From: Caulochytrium protostelioides | Taxonomy: Eukaryota > Chytridiomycota > Caulochytriomycetes > Caulochytriales > Caulochytriaceae | NCBI GenBank assembly: GCA_003615045.1 | Contig: ML014260.1 | Span: 1 to 45,794 of the forward strand | DNA length: 45,794 nucleotides | Reading direction: 5' to 3' | In this document: piece by piece, positions 39,990-45,794 of the stretch | Numbering within the stretch: position 1 is the first letter of the stretch | Layout of the letters: each line of letters opens with the position of its first letter | Translations under genes and position numbers: made by a program | The notes under the pieces: model-generated | Seen by the model: the letters and a program-made list of their open reading frames with translations, nothing else | Databases searched by the model: none | What the model was told of the DNA's origin: nothing

Positions 39990-40321
39990 GGCGACGACGC
40001 GGACAACGACGACGCGGATGACAAGCTAGGCGGCAAGGCCGGCTCGGGCTCCGTCGCTGGCGCTGGCGTCGGTGGCGTCAAGACCCCAGACGACAAGACG
40101 GGAGAGGTCGCCATGGCGGCGGCGGGTGCCGGTGTGGACTCGGCCGGCTCGTCAGCGCCGCTGCCGCTGTCGCTACCGGCCTGAGGCGACGGTGATGGCA
40201 GCGATGGGGATGCGGGCGACGGCGGCGAAGCGGGCGACGGCGGCGAAGCGGCCGCGGTGTCGACAGACGTGCCCGGCGGGGCAGCCGACGGCTTCTGGAG
40301 TCGCGGAACGTGGCTCAGCAT
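36917..40321 (-). CDS. VTS1: VTS1/Smaug-like SAM-domain RNA-binding protein
   Basis: Smaug/Vts1 proteins bind stem-loops in mRNAs through a SAM domain and recruit CCR4-NOT for deadenylation and decay. The 1134-residue single-exon product has a Ser/Pro repeat region (to about 155). A helical N-terminal domain follows at about 157-232 ([27 protein letters not shown]), like the Smaug/Vts1 dimerisation region. Then come roughly 800 residues of Gly/Ser/His-rich low complexity, and a C-terminal SAM domain at about 1073-1131. That SAM reads [53 protein letters not shown] and the GARRK helix are the signature of this RNA-binding SAM subclass. ATG 40321 opens the frame. It is longer than yeast Vts1 because of simple-sequence expansions. 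Its likely partner CCR4 is encoded 6 kb away. Confidence 0.9.
39885..39998. repeat. VTS1: GGCGAC-rich repeat encoding a Ser-Pro run in VTS1
   Basis: Tandem GGCGAC hexamers and variants, read on the minus strand, give an uninterrupted Ser-Pro dipeptide run in the VTS1 N-terminus. Confidence 0.9.
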
Positions 40322-40694
40322 CGATGATCCCCCTCAGGCGGCACGGGGAGCCAGGGTATGCTGTGCGGAGGGCAGACGCGTCACCCAGAGGGCGGCGGCG
40401 GCGGCGACGACGGCGGAGCGCAGGAGGGCAGGCCGAAGACCCGAACTGGCCGTCAGGGGCACGGCAGGGACGCGCATCGACCGGCGCCGGCACCCCAGCG
40501 TGCGGCTCACGGCCTGCGATGCGGCGCTCCGCGGGAGGGAGGGCGGGGCTCGAGCAGGACAGCGCTGCTGCGGTCGACGGCGACCAGAAGACCTCCGATC
40601 GGCCACCCGCGGCGGTCTTTCGCGTGCGACTGGGCTCACTGTCGTCGTTGCCGTTGCCGTCGCCGTCGCCGCCGCGGTGGGCGGATGGAGAGAT

Positions 40695-40753
40695 CGAGGT
40701 CGAGGTCGAGGTCGAGGTCGAGGTCGAGGTCGAGGTCGAGGTCGAGGTCGAGG
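40695..40753. repeat. GAGGTC hexamer satellite
   Basis: About ten head-to-tail GAGGTC units lie about 370 bases upstream of the VTS1 start. On the plus strand they would encode Glu-Val repeats, but no gene surrounds them. Confidence 0.95.
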
Positions 40754-41292
40754 TGGCTACCAGGGGACCGTCGGACAGTCAATGGCAAGGTGGCAGAACG
40801 CGTCGGCGCAGCCCGTCCGTCAAAGCCGAAAGACCGCCGAGAACAGGGTCGCCGGTGAAGGCGGCCGTCGGCAACGGCCTGCAGAGGCTGGCAGCCGACT
40901 GCAGGGGGGCGACGGGGGTCGGCGGGTCCGATCGTTGGCGTCGTGGCTTTCCCTGGCGGTCACCGTCGTGGTCACAGTGGCGGTCACCGTCGCCGTGGTG
41001 TAGGACCGGTCGGCAGAAATCTCGATACCGCGGTGAAGCGGGTCAGCAAGCCAAGAGTGCGGCGCCGAGCTCCGCGGTTCGTGTTGGCCGGTGGAAGCGG
41101 GGGATGGACCCTGGGAAAGGGGGGCAGCGACGGGGCACAGCGACGACACCGCGACAACACCGCGACGGCACCACGAGCGCACAGGCGATGTCGGGTCTGA
41201 GCCGGAAGCCGAGGTCTCGTTGCGTTGATGACGGCACCCAAGAACGCCCCTAGACGTCTGCCGCGCACGCTCCGCGTGAGGCTCTCCGACCC

Positions 41293-41346
41293 TGAGAAAG
41301 AGAGAGAGTGAGAGAGTGAGAGTGAGAGAGTGAGAGTGAGAGAGGG
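41293..41346. repeat. GAGAGTGA purine-rich repeat
   Basis: An almost pure purine strand made of GAGAGA/GAGTGA words. No gene associated. Confidence 0.85.
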
Positions 41347-43153
41347 ACGGCCAGGTAGCGGCTGACCAGAGCGCGTGGCAGGGGTCTGCTGGTCCAACGC
41401 GACTCGATCGGCCGAGCAATGACAGGTCAGCGGAAGCAGCGAAAGCTGGACAGGAATCGAATCATCCACGGGAGCGACATTCGCCGACCACCAGCACCGA
41501 GCCGGTCCGGGGGGGAGAGAGAGAGATGGCGCGAGTGACAGCGAGAGTGAGAGCTCAAGTGAGCATGAGCGAGAGGCCGCGCGCACCGAGGCCGCCGGCG
41601 AGACCCTGATAGGCGGACACCGCGGCCGATGCAGCCGATCGATACGCCGCGAGGCCTTCGTCCCAACGCGGCTTTCGGACCGCCGTCCACGTGCCGCCTC
41701 CGAGAGTCCCGCCGCGGCCGTTGCGCCGCGGCCGTGGCGCCGCGACGGGGGGAGGGAGAGGTCGCCCGTGGGCGCTGCGCCAGGGCCAGCGCTGCGGCCC
41801 GCCGCGGTGGGCTGCGGCGCAGCCCGGTCGGAGCCGACCGGACCGGAGTTCCCGCCGTATGAAAAAAGCGCCTGCGCGCCGGTGGCTTGAGCCTCGGCCT
41901 CGGCCTCGGCCTCGGCCTGGGCATTCACCGTCCCGAGGCGGGTCCGGCGGCCACCGCGTCCGAGGACCTTTCCGGCCGCCCGCATCCAGCGCGAACGCCA
42001 GCGACGGCCGGCCGCGGGCGGGTTGCCGCCGCCAGCGGCCGGCCGTCGCTAGCGATGGGCGATCCCAGCCAAGCCGCCGCAACGTCCCCCTACCGCGCGC
42101 TGATGCGTGAGCATCGGGGGGCCGCTCTGGCCCGTCGTTCTCCCGGCGGCGCTCCGAGCAGGCCGGCTCAGCTAAATCTGCGGCGGTAAATCTGCGGCGA
42201 TCCCAGCAGCGACAGGAGCAGCAGCGGCGATCGTGGCACGATGAACGACGGGGGCCTCGTCGCCGCAGCCCTCGCTGCCCTCCATCGGAGTTGGCAACCC
42301 CCCACGCAATTCCATGTCGGACGGCAGCTCCGGGCCATCCGCGGACCACCGTGCTCCAACACGACACGGCCAGACGTCGCGCAGAGGCCGCACGGACTGG
42401 GACGAGTGACCCAGGGCATCGCCCCTGCGTCAGGGTCGCGGCCGTCGGAACCGTGGCCATCTTCCCGGCGCAGCCGTCGCCGCTCGCGGTGGCCATGCAC
42501 GCCGTCCTGCGGCGCTCGCTGCGGCCCAGGCATCCGGCCGGACCCACACGGCCTGCTGACGGCCGGGCCCCGAGCCCATCAGCCCGGGGCGGGCGGCATG
42601 AGCCGACATGCGCGCATGGTCGCATGAACGCGAAGCTTCGGGGTCGACGTTGCCGACGCTCGTCACGTTGGCGGCATCCGCGACCGGATCGATCCCATCA
42701 TACCGAGGTGAGGAAGACCTGCGCTTGGCAGGGCGAGACGGCCGAGGCGCTCGCTCGCCCCGCGGCGCCATCGCGGGATCGCCGGCACTCTCGCTGGCTC
42801 ATATGCTCGACGTATGCTCGCGCGGCCGTGGAAGGGCCGGCTGGTGATGGTGCTGTGATGGTGCTGTCATCATGCTGAGCGGCCCTCGGGGCCTGTGCCT
42901 ATTTGTCGGGATGCTTGGCACGGACGCCTCACGCGACGCGTCACGGCCCGGCGACGGCCAGCGTTGCCATGGGCGCTGCCGCGGGCATCGCCGCCGTCGC
43001 CGCCGTGGGCGCCACCACGACGCGTGTGACGCCAAGACAGGCGGCGCGGACCAGGCGCGGCAGCGCCTTGGCCTGTCTCGTCGATGGCCCGCCCTCGTCC
43101 TGCCTCCCCCGCCTCTCCTGCCCTCCGCCCGCTTCACATCCATACCGTTCTTT

Positions 43154-43328
43154 GGTGAACCGCGATCTCCATGCCGCGTTGACCATCCGACGCTGTCTGG
43201 TCTGACCCGCCAGACCGATAGCGCTGTGCCGCCCCTCGGAGCCAACCAGGGTGGCCGCCCGTGGTCGGCCAGCTCATCCGACACGGAACCAACATGCATA
43301 CTGCCTCGCTGGGGGGGGACCCCTGGGG
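43154..43328 (+). mobile_element. Truncated 3' end of a Fanzor/TnpB-like element (left inverted copy)
   Basis: By eye about nine in ten bases match the reverse complement of about 45553-45727. The match starts at ggtgaaccgcg and covers the last 16 codons of an ORF plus about 120 non-coding bases, ending in a GGGGGACCCCTGGGG core. The end that forms a perfect palindrome in the right copy is decayed here. Because the upstream ORF is missing, this is a 5'-truncated or short derivative copy. Confidence 0.75.
43155..43205 (+). pseudogene. Remnant of a RuvC-III-like nuclease C-terminus
   Basis: Sixteen codons read VNRDLHAALTIRRCLV and stop at TGA 43203-43205. They correspond to the C-terminus encoded by the right copy. 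The codons before 43155 do not match it, so the rest of the gene is absent. Confidence 0.6.
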
Positions 43329-43933
43329 GGCACCATGGAGGGGATCGTGGGCAGCGTGAGGTGCCCGGAAGGGCCTCTCTATACGCGATGCTCTTAAAGA
43401 ATCGATATATGGAAAGGGGTGGAAACATCTCTGCGCCACATTCGAACGACGCCGGTCGCCTTAGCAGTTCGCACGCGGAGAGGCGTGGAAGGGGCTGGGG
43501 GAGTGGACGACAGCGGCAGGCCAGATGGGATGCGACGCGACGCGACGAGACTCGCACCATCTCTGCCGGCTTCCTCATGAATCCCGTGCCAGTGGCTTTA
43601 AGGAGCGACCGCGTCAGCGGCGGCCCTTCGGGGCCCAGGATGCCATGGATGCCATGGATGCCATGGATGCCATGGATGCCATGGATGCCATGGATCGTCC
43701 CGCAGAGGTCGGCCTCGGAAACGTCGCATCTGAAATCCACCCAAGGCGAAAGGGTCTTTCTCCGCTCCCGGCTTGTCTTGCATCGCGGCCGGCTGGTCCT
43801 ACGCTGGCGTTCCAGTCCTCCTCGTATCGGCTCACGCGCGAACCCTCCCGTCGCAACCCTCCTGTCGTGGCTCTTTCTCTCGTTGTCACTCACGGCCGTC
43901 TCGATCGAAAGACGCTGCCACGGACGTTTCGCC
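43329..43933. other. Spacer upstream of the CHORD gene
   Basis: 605 bases between the left element copy and the CHORD ATG. It contains a 9-base repeat (43639-43694). The frame of the CHORD gene is open far upstream, but nothing before 43934 resembles a CHORD protein. Confidence 0.5.
43639..43694. repeat. ATGCCATGG nonamer repeat
   Basis: About six tandem copies of ATGCCATGG, about 240 bases before the CHORD start. Each unit carries two ATGs. Confidence 0.95.
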
Positions 43934-45151
43934 ATGGCCGCCACACGAACCTGTACCCGCAATGGCTGCGGGGCGTCCTACGACCCCGACGACAACGGCC
44001 CCACCCGGTGCGAACATCACCCCGGCGCGCCCGTCTTTCACGAAGGCATGAAGGGCTGGAGCTGCTGCAGTAAACGCGTCGTCGACTTCGATGCCTTCCT
44101 CAAGATCCCCGGCTGCGCGGTATCCGAGCATACGGATGTCGAGCCTGAGAAGCCCAAGCCTGCGGCCCGCGAGGACCGCGCCCCGGATGGCATCGATGCG
44201 GACGGGAAAGCCGTGTACGGCAGCGCTGTTGAGGCATCGACATCGGCCTCCGGGGCTGTGCCATCGTTCGCGGATGCGAAAGCGAACACGACCTCGACCG
44301 CATCGGCTACGGCGCCATCCGGCCAGCCCGCCGCGAAACGGCCACCCGCCGTTCTCGAACGCGCCGAATGGGTGGACCCTCCAGAGGCTTTGCAAGCCCT
44401 GTCCCCTGGCGCGTCGTGCCGCCGCCCTGGCTGTGATTCCACCTGGTCGCCTGATGGATCAGCGCCGGCGTCGACGACAGCGGCAGAATGTCGATTTCAT
44501 GTCGGCGAGCCTGTCTTCCACGAGGGTAGCAAAAGCTGGAGCTGCTGTTCGAAGCGCAAGGTGCTTGAGTTTGATGAATTTCTCAAAATCCCGGGCTGTG
44601 CGTCCGGCGCAGCGCATCGATTCACCGATGTCGGGAAATCGGCCTGGCTCCAAGCGAACGCGCGTGACGACACGGTCGCGCATGCTGAGCCCGGTCGGTC
44701 GGCCTCGGCGTCGGAATCCGCCTCCGACGCGAACATGGTCGCCGTCCGACATGACTGGTACCAGACCCAAACCAGCGTCATCATCTCGCTCTTTGCCAAG
44801 AAAGCCGATGCCAGTCAGACGAGGGTCGACTTCGATGCGCAGAGTCTCACCGTGTCCGTCGTGTTCAAGCCGGATGCCGTCAACAACGGCGTGACAGGGG
44901 GCCGGGCCCGCTTCCATCTTCCCGCCTTGAGCCAGCCGGTGGACGTTGCGGCCTGTCGCTACGAGGTGTTGGGCACCAAGATCGAAATCGTTCTCAAGAA
45001 GGCCAACGGCTACTCGTGGCCTGCCCTCGAACCGCAGGAAGGCGGTCTGCGCAGCTGGACCACGTTTGGCACCATGGATAATCGGGGCGGCACCGTCGGT
45101 GCCAAGGAAGCCCGGATTGCGTCGGATACGCCGGTGCACCTCCTTAAATAA
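43934..45151 (+). CDS. CHORDC1: CHORD-containing protein with CS domain (CHORDC1/morgana-like)
   Basis: This is an Hsp90-associated co-chaperone, 405 residues. CHORD1 starts at residue 7 with CTRNGCGASYDP, then CEHHPGAPVFHEGMKGWSCC, and ends with the IPGC..SEHTD zinc ligands. CHORD2 lies at about 155-235: CRRPGC, CRFHVGEPVFHEGSKSWSCC, LEFDEFLKIPGC then HRF. A CS (p23-like) domain follows at about 270-365: VRHDWYQTQTSVIISLFAK, VDFDAQSLTVSVVF, YEVLGTKIEIVLKKA and SWPALE. The two-CHORD plus CS layout is the animal/fungal type; plant Rar1 lacks the CS domain. ATG 43934 (gccATGGcc) fits the conserved N-terminus. The stop overlaps AATAAA (45147-45152). The gene is bracketed by two inverted element ends. 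Confidence 0.95.
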   Translation: MAATRTCTRNGCGASYDPDDNGPTRCEHHPGAPVFHEGMKGWSCCSKRVVDFDAFLKIPGCAVSEHTDVEPEKPKPAAREDRAPDGIDADGKAVYGSAVEASTSASGAVPSFADAKANTTSTASATAPSGQPAAKRPPAVLERAEWVDPPEALQALSPGASCRRPGCDSTWSPDGSAPASTTAAECRFHVGEPVFHEGSKSWSCCSKRKVLEFDEFLKIPGCASGAAHRFTDVGKSAWLQANARDDTVAHAEPGRSASASESASDANMVAVRHDWYQTQTSVIISLFAKKADASQTRVDFDAQSLTVSVVFKPDAVNNGVTGGRARFHLPALSQPVDVAACRYEVLGTKIEIVLKKANGYSWPALEPQEGGLRSWTTFGTMDNRGGTVGAKEARIASDTPVHLLK

Positions 45152-45543
45152 ACCTGGTGTTTTCGTCGCGGTACGTTGGTATGGTATCCGCGGCCTGGCG
45201 CCGCTACCACGGCCAGGGCGGCCCCTTGATACCGTGACCCATCCCCACCTCATGCACGCAGTCGCCCGCGTCGGAGATCCGTCTTCACCTCCTTGTCCTC
45301 GAGCTACCTCCCACTCAGCGGGATCACGCGGGCCAGGCCGTGGCCGGTCGAGAGGTGCTGCTGGTCCTGTGACTCCGCATACTACGCCACGTCGAGGGTG
45401 CTGTCGCTACGAGCGGAGGCGCATCGCCAGAAAAAGCTCACAGCGCTAACGCAGCGATCAGCAAGGATGGATCTCTGTTTTCTGATCGAATATAACTATC
45501 TTTATTTACGGTCGGATATGCTGACTCAACACGCACACCGTGC
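45152..45543. other. Spacer between the CHORD gene and right element copy
   Basis: 392 bases. The last 70 are AT-rich (ATATAACTATC, TTTATTTACGG), unusual for this window. No gene seen. Confidence 0.5.
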
Positions 45544-45578
45544 CCTCGGAGGGGGACCCCAGGGGTCCCCCTCCGAGG
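45544..45578. repeat. Perfect 35-base palindrome at the element terminus
   Basis: Left arm 45544-45560 (cctcggagggggacccc) is the exact reverse complement of 45562-45578, with one central base. It sits at the outer end of the right element copy. Confidence 0.95.
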
Positions 45579-45675
45579 CAGTATGCATTTTGGTTCAGTG
45601 TTGGATGAGCTTGCCGACCACGGGCTGCCACCTGGTTGGCTCCGGGTTGTGGCACAGCGCTATCGGTCTGTCCGG

Positions 45676-45794
45676 TCAGGCCAGACAACGTCGGATGGCC
45701 AACGCGGCATGGAGATCGCGGTTCACCCACTTGCTGTGGACAGCTTCATGGCCGTTGGTGGCTTCAGACTCCAGCAACCCTCGGATCACGGTTC
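45676..45794 (-). CDS. C-terminus of a putative TnpB/Fanzor RNA-guided nuclease (partial)
   Basis: The last 38 codons before TGA (45678-45676) include RGLLESEATNGHEAV, KWVNRDLHAALAIRRCLA. The NRDLHAALAI stretch matches the RuvC-III motif of TnpB/Fanzor nucleases (RDxNAAxNI), whose Asp is catalytic. In that family a zinc ribbon with four Cys normally sits just upstream; no Cys is present in the 25 residues seen, so the copy may be decayed or divergent. The related left copy (43155-43205) encodes the same ending. The 5' portion lies outside the window. Confidence 0.5.
   Translation of the reverse strand, partial: TVIRGLLESEATNGHEAVHSKWVNRDLHAALAIRRCLA

Larger units (their letters stand above)
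40322..43153. other. Repeat-rich region without a recognised gene
   Basis: 2.8 kb upstream of VTS1. It contains a GAGGTC satellite (40695-40753), a GAGAGT/GA-rich stretch (41293-41346), a GGCCTC run (41891-41920) and frames too R/P-rich to be credible. I see no protein family and no tRNA. The left part should contain the VTS1 promoter. Confidence 0.55.
45544..45794 (-). mobile_element. Fanzor/TnpB-like element, 3' end (right inverted copy, runs off window)
   Basis: Minus-strand element whose ORF enters from beyond the window end and stops at 45676. About 100-130 non-coding bases follow that are conserved with the left copy, and then the palindrome. The layout (nuclease C-terminus, conserved structured tail, element end) is that of OMEGA/Fanzor elements, where the guide RNA lies at the 3' end. 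Family assignment rests on a short C-terminal motif only. Confidence 0.55.

Noticed and set aside
40690-40760. A Glu-Val repeat protein on the plus strand
   Set aside because: It is produced by the GAGGTC satellite alone, with R/P-rich sequence on both sides.
42872-43933. An N-terminal extension of the CHORD protein
   Set aside because: The frame is open, but it runs through the left element copy and the nonamer repeat. CHORD proteins start right at the first CHORD domain.

Overview
This window looks like nuclear DNA from a GC-rich, intron-poor fungus. Coding regions have strongly GC-biased third positions. Introns are few (52-350 bases) with GTATGT/GTAAGT-type donors, and intergenic DNA is full of short tandem repeats. 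The gene set is eukaryotic and fungal in flavour: an LRR-bearing CCR4, a VTS1/Smaug-type SAM protein, a Rud3-like golgin, a TPC1-type carrier and ALG2/ALG9. It also holds genes often missing from yeasts: UVSSA, a BORCS5-like BORC subunit, a CHORD+CS protein, an ILK-like pseudokinase and the tail of a possible Fanzor element. An early-diverging (chytrid-grade) fungus is my inference; the species is not determined.

Layout. 1-4.7 kb: two related genes of an unrecognised family, the second preceded by a signal-peptide ORF in the same frame but separated by a TAG stop. 6.8-8.5 kb: V-ATPase subunit B (two exons). 8.8-17.3 kb, minus strand: ALG9 mannosyltransferase, a golgin with a Rud3/GMAP-210-like C-terminus, and an integrin-linked-kinase-like ankyrin pseudokinase. 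17.6-18.7 kb: probable but unresolved minus-strand exons. 19-26.8 kb, plus strand: TPC1-like mitochondrial carrier, UVSSA, FEN1 (two exons), BORCS5-like gene (three exons). 26.8-30.65 kb: repeat- and pyrimidine-rich leader region, then CCR4. 32.85-40.3 kb, minus strand: VMA22/CCDC115-like V-ATPase assembly factor (two or three exons), ALG2 (two exons), VTS1/Smaug-like RNA-binding protein. 40.3-43.1 kb: repeat-rich DNA with no gene seen. 43.9-45.2 kb: CHORD-containing Hsp90 co-chaperone, flanked by two inverted copies of a roughly 175-base element. The right copy runs off the window end and encodes a TnpB/Fanzor-like RuvC-III C-terminus.

Functional links are thematic, since eukaryotic genes are not in operons: V-ATPase subunit plus assembly factor; two steps of lipid-linked oligosaccharide synthesis (ALG2, ALG9); CCR4 deadenylase plus a VTS1-type recruiter; golgin and BORC in membrane traffic; FEN1 and UVSSA in DNA replication and repair. 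The most novel points are the inverted Fanzor-like ends with a conserved non-coding tail and a 35-base palindrome, the ILK-like pseudokinase, and the paired orphan family with its in-frame TAG.
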